DNA of 64,000 bases from Mesorhizobium huakuii (GCF_014189455.1 NZ_CP050298.1:247264-311263); one strand, 5' to 3'. Shown: positions 35,076 to 43,765, counted from the first letter of the stretch. The notes: generated by a model not told the origin, from the sequence alone. A program made the numbers and translations.

Positions 35076-36143
35076 GTGATCGCCAATAAAGCTCCGGAGT
35101 TGTTGAACTTGCCTGGGGATGGGTACAATCATCGATTAAAATTTGTGCCAGAGGACTTTTTGGTCCAAGAGGTGTTGATGCCAACTTTGGCTGCGCGTCC
35201 CTCCGAGGTCCATCCGTATTTTTTACTGCGTAAGCGGGGCTTCACGACGTTTCAGGCCGTTCGACGGCTCGCCGAGGCGACTGGAGTGGACGCCAAGGTA
35301 GTCGCCTATGCCGGGCTGAAGGACGAAGACGCCGTCACGGAGCAGCACATTAGCGTCGGTGCTGACCTGCCCGCCGAGAGCGTGCAGAGCTTCAATGCTG
35401 CGTACGAAGGGAAGTCCGAATTTATTCAAGTAGTGAGCCTGGGCCGCGAGGGCGGAGCGATCCGCGTCGGCCACCTGATCGGCAACGCGTTCAGGATCGC
35501 AATCCGGGATTTGGATGAGAAGCTAGTCGCAAGGCTGGCGTCGCGAAGATCGAGCGAACTTGTCTTCATCAACTATTACGACACGCAACGCTTCGGCGTT
35601 CCCGGCGGTCCGAAGACCACTCACCTGATTGGCGACCGGCTGCATGCGGGCGCCTACGACGAAGCGCTGGCGCTGTTGAGGCAGTCACGGGCGGAGGAGG
35701 CGCTGTTGGCGCAATCCTGGTCGGGCCGCGCCGAACAATTCTTTTGCGAATTGGACCCGCGAATTGTGCGTTTATATTACGCGGCTTATTCGTCCTATCA
35801 ATGGAACACCCAGCTGGCAGACAGTATTGCCGGTGAGGCTGGCGTCCAGGAACTGACGCGTCCACCCCTGAAGTGCCTCCTCACTGTAGAGCCTCGACTG
35901 CTGGAGCGCATCCGCCAGCGAGCTCTGACTCATCCGCTCCGACGTTTTTCGTGTGCGCCGGGCTTTCCAGAAGTCGATCCCGAGGTTCGTCCGGGGTTGA
36001 TACAGGCGCGGATCAGGGTCGTCGAACACGGTCTCGACGAGTTTCATCAAGGGCGCAACAAAGTAACCGTAGAGATGTTTCTTCCAAGTGGCTGCTATGC
36101 CACGATGGCTATAAATCAGTTCGTGACATTTTGCAGATATTAG
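35076..36143 (+). CDS. TruD-like pseudouridine synthase in a biosynthetic cluster
   Basis: A 355-residue TruD-family enzyme. The catalytic motif AGLKDEDAVTEQHIS places the nucleophilic Asp at residue 83; NYYDTQRFG (166-174) is the second family signature. Length is close to E. coli TruD (349). TruD normally makes pseudouridine-13 in tRNA(Glu) and stands among housekeeping genes. Here it opens an arm of enzymes for nucleoside modification, as MalD (malayamycin) and PumJ (pseudouridimycin) do, where it supplies pseudouridine monophosphate. It starts with GTG without a strong ribosome site. The gene looks intact. The function as C-nucleoside supplier is inferred from neighbours. Confidence 0.9.
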   Translation: MIANKAPELLNLPGDGYNHRLKFVPEDFLVQEVLMPTLAARPSEVHPYFLLRKRGFTTFQAVRRLAEATGVDAKVVAYAGLKDEDAVTEQHISVGADLPAESVQSFNAAYEGKSEFIQVVSLGREGGAIRVGHLIGNAFRIAIRDLDEKLVARLASRRSSELVFINYYDTQRFGVPGGPKTTHLIGDRLHAGAYDEALALLRQSRAEEALLAQSWSGRAEQFFCELDPRIVRLYYAAYSSYQWNTQLADSIAGEAGVQELTRPPLKCLLTVEPRLLERIRQRALTHPLRRFSCAPGFPEVDPEVRPGLIQARIRVVEHGLDEFHQGRNKVTVEMFLPSGCYATMAINQFVTFCRY

Positions 36144-36156
36144 GCGGATAGATATC

Positions 36157-37440
36157 GTGCGCGTTCTATGCATTATTCCACCATATATCCCTAGTTACTT
36201 CAATGCAGGGCATCATATTCCGATCTTCCAGGTCTCTACTTACCTCAGAAGCCAGAGGCATTCGGACGAAATAGTTGCTCTGGACTGTGCAGCTCTGAAC
36301 TTAACCTGGCGCGATATCGCTGAACTCCTGGTGCAGAAGTTCGACGTCATAGCACTGCTGAACGACTTTGACGGCGTCGACACCTTTCCGCGAATGCTGC
36401 GCTACGTGCGCGAATTTTCTCCCTCAGCCAAGGTGATGACCTTCGGCCGGCTTTCCAATCAGGTTCCGGGCCTCTTTGAGCGCTTCGGATTCCACGGCAT
36501 TGCATCGGCAGGCGACTACGAGGCGTCGGTGGCCGGCTTCATCGACTGGATTGCGGACGGAAAGACGATACCACCGGGCGTCTCGCTCCGGCAGGAAGAC
36601 GGCTACGGGAAACCTGCCCCCGGGATTTTTCTCCATGCCGAGCATTGGGCTTTCCCCGACGTCCGGGATATTCCCTACGGAGCGTATGACCGGCTGTACC
36701 AGCAGGACTCGAACAAATTCTGCGGCATTCCCGAACGCCGTGAGCTTGTTGTGCCCCTGGCGCGGGGGTGCTCAGTCGGCTGCGCTTATTGCGACGTTCC
36801 CACCATGCAGGGATTACGCGAACGACGCGCAGGGGTCGTGCCTACCCTCGACTATATCCAACAATCCTTTGACGAGGGGCCGTTTGAATATGTTTCGTTC
36901 TACGCCCCGACCTTCACACTGAAGAAGGCGTGGGTTCGGGCATTCTGTGCGGAAAAGGAGCGGCGCGGCCTGAGGTTTCCCTGGAAATGCGTCACCACGT
37001 TGTTCCATCTCGATCCCGAGCTTCTGGCCACCATGGCGGGCGCCGGCTGTGTGCGGGTGAGCATAGGCCTCGAGACGCTGGACGTTGGCGCTGCGGGAAG
37101 TTTGCCGAAGATCAAGCAAGATAGCCTAGACGCATTTCGGCGGCTTGCCAGCGCGGGCCGCGCCTCTGGGGTTGAGTTGAACTGCTTTGTCATCGTCGGG
37201 TTGCCGGGCGACAGCATCCAGGGGATCGATCAGACTATTTCGGAGGTCCTTGCACAGGGCAGCCGCGTGCGACCGACCGTCTACACGCCATACGACAGGA
37301 TCGAGGCGGATATGACGCTGGAAGAGGTTGGTGGGTTCAATCGCCAGATGTTCGTCGAGGATATTTACTCGGGTGAGCAGAAAGATCTGCTCTACAAACT
37401 GCTGTTCGGGAACCATGCTGATCGCGCCACAAAGTCATGA
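36157..37440 (+). CDS. NikJ/PolH-like radical SAM enzyme (octosyl-acid type)
   Basis: A 427-residue radical SAM protein. The N-terminal ~140 residues resemble a B12-binding-type Rossmann domain (MRVLCIIPPYIPSYFNAGHH...). The cluster motif is CSVGCAYC (Cys205, 209, 212) followed by DVPTMQGLRERR. The TIM-barrel ends with LNCFVIVGLPGDS. In nikkomycin/polyoxin biosynthesis the radical SAM enzyme closes 3'-enolpyruvyl-UMP to octosyl acid phosphate. Its pairing here with an enolpyruvyltransferase and a phosphatase makes that the likely job, on pseudouridine instead of uridine. GTG start 13 bases after the truD stop. Confidence 0.82.
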   Translation: MRVLCIIPPYIPSYFNAGHHIPIFQVSTYLRSQRHSDEIVALDCAALNLTWRDIAELLVQKFDVIALLNDFDGVDTFPRMLRYVREFSPSAKVMTFGRLSNQVPGLFERFGFHGIASAGDYEASVAGFIDWIADGKTIPPGVSLRQEDGYGKPAPGIFLHAEHWAFPDVRDIPYGAYDRLYQQDSNKFCGIPERRELVVPLARGCSVGCAYCDVPTMQGLRERRAGVVPTLDYIQQSFDEGPFEYVSFYAPTFTLKKAWVRAFCAEKERRGLRFPWKCVTTLFHLDPELLATMAGAGCVRVSIGLETLDVGAAGSLPKIKQDSLDAFRRLASAGRASGVELNCFVIVGLPGDSIQGIDQTISEVLAQGSRVRPTVYTPYDRIEADMTLEEVGGFNRQMFVEDIYSGEQKDLLYKLLFGNHADRATKS

Positions 37441-37475
37441 ATCGAATTGGCATCCGTAGATCTCTGGTGTGAGTC

Positions 37476-38127
37476 ATGAATAGTTATGCGGATATTTCGT
37501 TACGATTTGAAAATTGTTCGTTCCATAGTGAAAAATTCCATTGGGGATGTATTGTAGATTACTTTGAATATGCGACCTATGATCAGTTATTTAATAGCTT
37601 TCCTTGCGATGGTTTCGTCCTGACGGAGAAGGCCGGCGGGCCCTCCGCCAAAAGCTACAAGACATACAACTTGATGGTGATGAAGAATGGGGAGCGGAAA
37701 CCGGAATATTATGGCCTGACTCCACTTTGGCAGGAGGCCGTCAGTGCCTTGGTCGGCGACCACAATATAGCCGGCCTGGAGAAGTTGACCGGCAAGTCCC
37801 TTTGGGGGGACGTTGGCCGAAGTGCGGTTCGTGATTTATTCGGAAGGATGCTGGATTGGCCCGCATCTGGACCGTCCGGACAAACGCCTCACCCAAATCG
37901 TCTATCTGCAGCACCCTCAAGACCGACTGGTCGGGGGGGATCTTCTGATCCTGGGCTCCGACAAGATGGACGATGTGGTGAGGAGCGTTCCTCCCCGTCC
38001 CAACATGTCAGTTGTCCTGCTGCCATCAAGTCAGTCTTGGCATGCAGTGTCTATGCTCGAAAGCGCGTCCAACGCGCCTCGGCGTTGCGTTTTGGTGCAT
38101 TTTTCGGAGGTCAATGATGAGCGCTAG
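37476..38127 (+). pseudogene. 2OG-Fe(II) oxygenase 1, broken by a one-base shift
   Basis: The front (MNSYADISLRFENCSFHSEKF... to LTGKSLWG) and the rear (TLAEVRFVIYSEGCWIGPHLDRPDK... to VHFSEVNDER) are in different frames. They join perfectly if the G6 run at 37804-37809 had five G. The rear holds the iron ligands HLD and SWHAV and the 2OG-binding Arg in APRRCVLVHF. It is clearly paralogous to the next gene (same GPHxDxPDK and LILGSD blocks). Nikkomycin and polyoxin pathways use such dioxygenases to shorten and oxidise octosyl acid. If the shift is a read error the enzyme is intact, ~217 residues. Confidence 0.82.
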
Positions 38128-38755
38128 TTTCAGTGAGCTGGTACACTCCCTGCGAGGGGCACAATGGCGGAACGACCCGTATTTTTGGGCGGTCGTCGAT
38201 GAATTTGTTTCGCCCGGTTTTGCCGAGCGTCTCGCCGCTACCATCCCCGCAGCGGGGTTCAGTGCCAGCGAAAGGCCCAGCGGCGACCCCGGACATAGAA
38301 AACCTTACCGCCTCGAAAGCAAGGCTCTAAATGCTGAAGACGACGACAAATATACGCCGGCCTGGCGGGATTTCCTCCGGGCCTTGAGGTCCAGCGAATA
38401 TCGCACCGCCATGAGCGAAGTGATTGGTATCGACCTGAGCGGTCTCAATCTCGAACTGTCCCTGTGGCACTACCCGCCGGGGGGATGGCTCGGCCCGCAT
38501 ACGGATAAGCCGGACAAGGTCGTCACCCAGGTTTTCAATCTCAATCCGGGCTGGGAGCGCGAATGGGGCGGCTGCCTTCGTATCCTGGGATCAGACCAAG
38601 AGAAGGACGTCGTTGCCGAAATACCGCCAGTCCTGAACTCGTCGGTTATACTTCGGCGAAGCGATAATTCCTGGCACATGGTAACCAGGACGCAGGAGAG
38701 TGAGGGTGCACCTCGCCTTCGACAAGTGCTGACCGCCATGTTCCGCGCTTTGTAA
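38114..38755 (+). CDS. 2OG-Fe(II) oxygenase 2
   Basis: A 213-residue prolyl-hydroxylase-like dioxygenase. Ligand set GPHTDKPDK (His, Asp) and NSWHMV (distal His); the Arg for 2-oxoglutarate is in APRLRQVLTAMF. GGAGG-type ribosome site (GGAGG at 38106) supports start 38114 or 38117, overlapping the end of oxygenase 1. It is a tandem paralogue of oxygenase 1 with about half the residues alike in the C-terminal part. Predicted to hydroxylate or oxidatively cleave the bicyclic sugar in the C-nucleoside route. Confidence 0.85.
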   Translation: MMSASFSELVHSLRGAQWRNDPYFWAVVDEFVSPGFAERLAATIPAAGFSASERPSGDPGHRKPYRLESKALNAEDDDKYTPAWRDFLRALRSSEYRTAMSEVIGIDLSGLNLELSLWHYPPGGWLGPHTDKPDKVVTQVFNLNPGWEREWGGCLRILGSDQEKDVVAEIPPVLNSSVILRRSDNSWHMVTRTQESEGAPRLRQVLTAMFRAL

Positions 38756-39387
38756 TGTCTTCGGTCGACGGCGAGGGCGCGTTTGCAAGCGCAGCCGATG
38801 GGGTTTGTCCATTCCGCCTTAGGGATGGCCTGCCCCCTCTAGGCGAATTCACGATCGGGGCCGATTTTGCGGATCTTCTGGTATCGGAGGCCACAAGTCG
38901 GCGTCCGCGCGCCGTCCTGGAGGCCGGCAGTGGTATCTCTACGGTTTTGCTAGGACACTGCATGCAGCTTTGGGCTGGCCATGTCTATGCGCTGGAGCAC
39001 CTGCCCCAATATGCGCAGCTGACCCGCGAATGGGCTGTTCGGCACGGCGTCCAGAACATCACCGTCATTGATGCTCCGCTACAGACGCACGTGATCGGTG
39101 GCGAGCAGTGGGACTGGTACGACATCTCCAATGTTCCGGCCATCGCATATGACTTTCTTGTCGTCGATGGTCCGCCGCGCAAGACCGGCGCGCTGGCCCG
39201 GTACCCGATGCTTCCGCTTTTTGCCAAACAGCTCGGCCCATCGCCCTGTCTCCTTCTGGACGATGCGGACCGGGCGGACGAAGAGGCCATCGTTCGCCGG
39301 TGGCAAGCCGAATTTCCTCAGTTCCGAACCCAGAGGCATCAAACCCAGAAGGGAGCCGTGCTGATGACAGCGGGCTCTGCATCATGA
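38755..39387 (+). CDS. SAM-dependent methyltransferase-like protein
   Basis: A 210-residue class I methyltransferase fold: RAVLEAGSGISTVLLG (motif I), HVYALEHLPQYAQLTREWA (motif II acidic residue), YDFLVVDGPPRKTG (motif IV) and a closing beta hairpin. Its ATG overlaps the oxygenase stop (TAATG), and its own stop overlaps the next ATG (ATGA), so it is translated with its neighbours. Malayamycin has an O-methyl group, which makes an O-methyl transfer on the sugar plausible; substrate is inferred only. Confidence 0.75.
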   Translation: MSSVDGEGAFASAADGVCPFRLRDGLPPLGEFTIGADFADLLVSEATSRRPRAVLEAGSGISTVLLGHCMQLWAGHVYALEHLPQYAQLTREWAVRHGVQNITVIDAPLQTHVIGGEQWDWYDISNVPAIAYDFLVVDGPPRKTGALARYPMLPLFAKQLGPSPCLLLDDADRADEEAIVRRWQAEFPQFRTQRHQTQKGAVLMTAGSAS

Positions 39388-40714
39388 CATCCTCATGGGT
39401 GGTGAACGGCGGACGGCCCCTCGCTGGGGAGGTACAGATTTCTGGCTTTAAGCATGCCGCGCTGCCTCTCGTGGCGGCCGGGATGTTGGCCAGCGGGCCC
39501 TTCGAACTCGCGAACGTTCCTGACGTCGAAGATGTCAGAGTGATCGCGGAACTGTTAGTGCATGCAGGTGCGTCCGCTCGCCACGATCGCGCAGGTCGCC
39601 GATTGCTGGTCGATCCGACAACAATTTCCAACGGCACGCTTCCAAGTGCTCTGACCCGCCGGGTGCATGGTTCTCTCTACATGGTTCCAGGGCTGCTCGG
39701 CAAGTTAGGGGAGGTCCACGCCGGGCCGTTCGGTGGATGCAGGATCGGGGAGGCGTCAGCGGGGGGAGAGCGTCCCCTCGAGCACATCCGGGAAGTGTTG
39801 CAAAGATTTGGCGCCACTGCGGAAATCCAGGGCGGGATGCTCTCTGCCTCATGCAAGCAATTATGCGGCTGCACCATCAACATGGCTGACTTTGCCAAGG
39901 AACTGTCCAATGGCGGGGGATTGACCGGTCCCCTCTACTCGGGCGCCACCAAAGCCGCGCTCTTGTGTGCTGCAACGGCGGCTGGAGTGACCGAAATCCA
40001 CAGCCCCTATCGCAAGGCGGACGTGGCTGACCTGATTGGCGGAATGATCGCCGCAGGGGTGAGCATAGAGGATCGAGACGACGTTTTGCGTGTTGAGGGG
40101 CGGCCTTGCCTCCAGGCGTTCCAATATGAGGTGTCGTCCGACGCGATCGAAATCGTGACCTTCTTCACGCTCGCCGCCTACCTTCAAGCAGACATCCGGC
40201 TGACCGGGATCGCTGACAAAACATGGGCAGGACTGGCCGCCGAACTTGACTGCTTTGATCGCATGGGCCTGACCGTCGAGCGTTTGAAGCAGTCGAGGTT
40301 GAGCCTACGGGCCGATCATATGAACGGCATAGACATTCGCGTCTCTTCGCATGGAATATTCAGCGACAGTCAACCATTCTTCGCGCTGCTCCTGTCGGGT
40401 ACAGAGAGGGGGGCAAGATAGAAGAGCATGTATGGGTCAACCGCTTCGACTACGCCAGCGGCCTCACGGCTCTGGGAGCCGAAATGCACAGTGATGGACC
40501 TGTCCTACATATCACCCCTGGCCGGGCGGCCCGGCCAGGGCAAACGGTCCGAGGCAATGATCTGCGGGCCGCCGCTACCCTTGTGCTGGCCGCCCTCGGT
40601 ATCGATGGCGAAACAATCATCCAAGGTGTCGAACACCTGGGGCGCGGCTATGCGGATCTTGCCGGGCAGTTGACGAGTCTCGGGGCCAGTATTGATCAGC
40701 GGGCTACATCGTAG
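39384..40714 (+). pseudogene. MurA/NikO-like enolpyruvyltransferase, one-base shift near the end
   Basis: An EPT-fold enzyme: VQISGFKHAALPLVAA (Lys23, equivalent to MurA Lys22) and GPFGGCRIGEASAGGERPLEHI with Cys119 at the MurA Cys115 position. Frame 1 ends GTERGAR-stop at 40421. The remainder (KIEEHVWVNRFDYASGLTALGA... to EHLGRGYADLAGQLTSLGA) is in another frame and is the expected MurA-like end. Seven instead of six G at 40408-40413 would join them into ~443 residues. In nikkomycin, polyoxin and malayamycin clusters such enzymes move enolpyruvate from PEP to the nucleotide 3'-OH. Its position excludes a cell-wall role. Confidence 0.85.
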
Positions 40715-40774
40715 GTCGCGCTTCCTGCATCGTGTTTCGGCATCGTCGGGCCGCTGCGGCAACGATTATTCAGA

Positions 40775-41551
40775 ATGGCACTATTGACGAGTCGATTGAT
40801 CCGCCTGGAAGGCACGCGAAATATGCGTGGGCTCGGTGGGCTACGGGTGGCGGACGGCGGTTTCGTCAACCCAAGGCGCCTTTTGCGTAGTGCGGCCCCG
40901 ATCAACTTGGATGTGCCAACCGCTCGGCATTTAATGGCCGAATATGGGCCACTGCGAATCCTGGATCTGCGCACGACTCGGGAGATCGACAGGGAAGGGA
41001 TGCCCGAGGCGTTGATAGGCCTGGGAGCGGAGTTCTGGCACCGTCCTCTGTCGGACCCGAGCTTTCTCCTCGATGTCGTGCGCCCGACTTGGCAGGATTA
41101 TTTCTCATCCTATGTGCGGCTAATGCCCTCTGCAGATAACGTCATCGTAGACCTAGCGGCCGCGTACGCCGCTCAGACCGCGAAGACGACCATAGTTTGC
41201 TGCACGGCCGGTAAAGACAGGACCGGCGTGGTGGTAGCAATGCTGCTTCGCCTTGTGGGCGTATCAACGTCGGACATCGCCCGAGATTACGCGCTTTCGG
41301 CTCGACAACTTCGGGCTCATCTCGGCTCGTTCAAGGCACATTGGGAGAAGCGAGGCCTATCGCCCCAACAATACGCAATCCGTCTTGAGACCCAAGCGAG
41401 AACAATGACGGCTCTCCTCGCCCATCCTGAGACGCAGTGGCATATTGACAGTGTCGAGCGTGAACTCGGCGGAGAAACAATCCGAAGGCTGAGGGCCACG
41501 ATGATCGATCACCGCCATCAGGGCGAAGCGTCCAGAGGGCGAACTGTGTGA
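40775..41551 (+). CDS. Tyrosine-phosphatase-fold phosphatase (NikL/PolJ-like)
   Basis: A 258-residue Y_phosphatase3-family enzyme. The phosphate loop VCCTAGKDRTGVV (Cys ~148, Arg ~154) is complete; the N-terminal TRNMRGLGGLRVADGGFVNPRRLLRSA stretch is the family's usual opening. Phosphatases of this type (PolJ, NikL) remove the 5'-phosphate of octosyl acid phosphate, so it should act after the enolpyruvyltransferase and the radical SAM enzyme. It begins 60 bases after the EPT stop and is the last gene of the right arm; IS6 material follows after ~190 bases. Confidence 0.85.
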   Translation: MALLTSRLIRLEGTRNMRGLGGLRVADGGFVNPRRLLRSAAPINLDVPTARHLMAEYGPLRILDLRTTREIDREGMPEALIGLGAEFWHRPLSDPSFLLDVVRPTWQDYFSSYVRLMPSADNVIVDLAAAYAAQTAKTTIVCCTAGKDRTGVVVAMLLRLVGVSTSDIARDYALSARQLRAHLGSFKAHWEKRGLSPQQYAIRLETQARTMTALLAHPETQWHIDSVERELGGETIRRLRATMIDHRHQGEASRGRTV

Positions 41552-41738
41552 ATAGGGAGGGAAATTTGGACCAGTAACTGATGAACGAATACGTCGCATT
41601 TCCGACGAGACGCGAGGAACTACTTGCGATGGCCACCAACGTCGCAGCACTCGTGTCGCACTGCGCTTAAATGTAAGATTGCGCCGATTTATCGCGACCG
41701 CTGTATCTAATCATGACATTCAATGCCCCTGATGTGGA

Positions 41739-42036
41739 TGTGTTGCAAAGTCTTTGGTAACGAGGCGCATGGCATTGGGCTCCGGTGTTCCCCGGAGAGT
41801 TGAGATGTTCAAAGGCCGCCATTTCGACCAATCTGTGATCTTGCTTTGCAATCGCTGGTATCTGGCCTACGGACTGAGCCTACGCGATCTTCGAGAAATG
41901 ATGGCGGAGCGTGGCATTAGCGTCGATCATTCAACGATCCATCGCTGGGTCGTTCATTTCGCGCCGCTGCTGATGGAACACTTCAACCGGCGCAAGCGCG
42001 CCGTGACCGGCAAATGGCATGCGGACGAGACCTACA
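41739..42036 (+). pseudogene. IS6-family transposase, N-terminal part
   Basis: Begins with an IS6-like terminal repeat (TGTTGCAAAG) at 41739, then MFKGRHFDQSVILLCNRWYL (from 41805) through FNRRKRAVTGKWHADETY, which includes the first catalytic Asp. It is interrupted at 42037 by a group II intron start; the remainder of the gene is not found downstream. Confidence 0.82.
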
Positions 42037-42735
42037 GTGCGCCTCGCTCCGAACAGGGGGAAGCGTATGACTGGAATGCAAGAGAGAAAGGAGGATTTGA
42101 AGAAGTGCCTTGTCCCCTGCTGTGAGGGGGCATGAGCCCAAGCGGCGGTGACCTGCTGTCAACTGGCAGGGTGACGTAGCCCGCAGGTAAAGGGGATTGA
42201 GGCGAAGTCGTTACGCCGAGATGGTTCCCGAGGCTGAAGTATTGGAAGGTTGAGGAACACGAACCGGTTCATCCGTGTCTGAGGGCTAAATCGTCGCCTC
42301 CGCCTACACGGCTTAACAGGCGGAATGCCGTTGATGGTGCTGGAAATGTATGTCGGCACGCATCCAAACAATAGCGCATACGTAAGGCGCTTATTGGGGA
42401 CCATGGAGAGAACGCAGCCAGACCATGGCATCGGCATCGACTTGCAGAAAGCAAGGGAAAAGACTGCGACCGGCAGCCTCACCAATACGAAGACGTCCAG
42501 CATATGAACGAGGGAAGGCATGATGGAATGACAACGATGTTCTGCATCGCAAGGGAGTTGGCCCTGATGTCCATCATGTTGGCGGAGTTCTCGTAGTAGT
42601 CCGCGGCAGGGAAACCCTGTCACATGGCGAAGGGGAACAGTTCGAACTGGTGCAAAACCGATTGAGGCACTGATGCCGGTTTTGTCGCAAGCTCCTGGAA
42701 GAGCGCACAAACGGCTGTCGCAAAGTCCCCGAGAA
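42037..42735 (+). ncRNA. Group II intron 5' portion (ribozyme domains I-III), truncated
   Basis: Starts GTGCGCC immediately after GAGACCTACA of the IS6 gene, matching the group II 5' consensus GUGYG. The ~700 bases that follow are rich in paired elements such as GGGGGCATGAGCCC, CTGTCAACTGGCAGGGTGACGT and, near 42600, GTCCGCGGCAGGGAAACCC...CACATGGCGAAGGG, which resemble domains I to III of bacterial introns. No reverse transcriptase and no domain V hairpin are seen, so the intron is truncated. Right boundary is approximate. Confidence 0.55.
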
Positions 42736-43094
42736 CGAATCCCCGCTTCGGAATTTTGTGGACACCTATGCCGGTTTGATCGCGCTGCAGAGAGACGCGG
42801 CCCATGGCGAAATGGAAAGCCGTGGCCATGGTCTGCTGACATCAGCGGCCGCCAGGTCTCAACGGGTTCATATGCAGACAGCGTGACATCGCCCTATTTC
42901 ACCTTTTTTACCGCCCCTTAAGTCCCTCGCCCGCATGCTTGTCGATGCCATTGAACTCATAGCCATCGGCCAAGGATTTTGGACAATATGTTTCCTGTCG
43001 CAGCGGAAACCGTGAGAGTCGCTGTAGGCCTAACGTTAAGGGGCTGGGAGGAGAGCGGTTTGATCGGACGAAATGTGTACGGGAGTACCGAGTC
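42736..43094. other. Unassigned stretch after the intron fragment
   Basis: A short frame reads RNFVDTYAGLIALQRDAAHGEMESRGHG near 42750-42840, which I cannot identify. No complete gene; a promoter for fliJ may lie near 43030-43090. Confidence 0.35.
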
Positions 43095-43472
43095 ATGAAG
43101 CCACGAGGTAATCTGGTCCGACTTAAGCAATTTCAGGTGAATGAGAAGCGGCGACAGCTGCAGCAGCTAGACATGATGATTGCCGATTTCGAACGCATGG
43201 CGCGAGAACTGGACTTCCAGATCAACGCCGAGGAAACGAAGGCTGGCATCTCCGATATCAATCATTTCGCTTACCCGACGTTCGCCAAGGCCGCCCGCCT
43301 GCGTCGTGACAACCTCAAGAGTTCGCAATCGGACCTTCTGCGGCAGAGAACCGCAGCCGAGCCATCTCTCGCCGAGGCTGAAGCAGAGCTCTCCAAGGCG
43401 CAAATGCTAGAATCGCGCAGCGGCAGAGGCCACGACCTCGAACCCGGCAACCGAAGCGCCATGATCGGCTGA
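43095..43472 (+). CDS. fliJ: Flagellar export protein FliJ-like
   Basis: A 125-residue coiled-coil protein: RLKQFQVNEKRRQLQQLDMM, then IADFERMARELDFQINAEE, ISDINHFAYPTFAKAARLRRDNLK and a second helix to MLES. This is the pattern of the FliJ version found in Rhizobiales-type alphaproteobacteria, where it helps feed substrates to the flagellar export ATPase FliI. It is alone here: no fliI or other flagellar gene is nearby and IS debris lies on the left. Probably a transferred or displaced copy; whether it is expressed is unknown. Confidence 0.7.
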   Translation: MKPRGNLVRLKQFQVNEKRRQLQQLDMMIADFERMARELDFQINAEETKAGISDINHFAYPTFAKAARLRRDNLKSSQSDLLRQRTAAEPSLAEAEAELSKAQMLESRSGRGHDLEPGNRSAMIG

Positions 43473-43671
43473 GCCGGACGGCTTTAGCGCGCCTCAATTC
43501 GCGACACCAGACTGACCGTTGGCGCACGAGGAGGAGTGCGGGCACTGTAAAATTATCAGCGGCTTGATGCAGCGATAGCTGGCGGGGACGGCTGTCGTGC
43601 CGCGGCGACACACGCGATTTGTTCCAGATTTGCATGGCGGCGTTACGCAGGTGTCGTTTTCCATTTAATTC

Positions 43672-43704
43672 TGTCGGGTTTACGACGATGCGGGAGATCG
43701 GACA
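43672..43704 (+). promoter_or_regulatory. Tandem UAS upstream of the S46 peptidase promoter
   Basis: TGTCGGGTTTACGACG (43672) and TGCGGGAGATCGGACA (43689) are two TGTC-N8-GAC[AG]-like sites offset by 17 bases. The same two sites with the same 17-base offset occur at 56898-56930. The distance from the first site to the sigma-54 box is 78 bases in both places. The region 43473-43671 before it contains no gene. Confidence 0.65.
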
Positions 43705-43749
43705 CAGATGGGGCGGCTCACCACGTTGTAATTGAAGGTTTTATTCCTT

Positions 43750-43765
43750 TGGCACGGTTGGTGCT
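43750..43765 (+). promoter_or_regulatory. Sigma-54 promoter of the S46 peptidase
   Basis: TGGCACGGTTGGTGCT keeps the GG and GC at -24/-12 with correct spacing; preceded by TTATTCCTTTGG, almost the same as at the S9 peptidase promoter. The coding start is 165 bases downstream. Confidence 0.75.

Noticed and set aside
39384..40714. EPT as housekeeping MurA
   Set aside because: It is translationally coupled to nucleoside-tailoring genes and has an altered catalytic loop (GGCRIGEASAGGERP), so a NikO-like role fits better.
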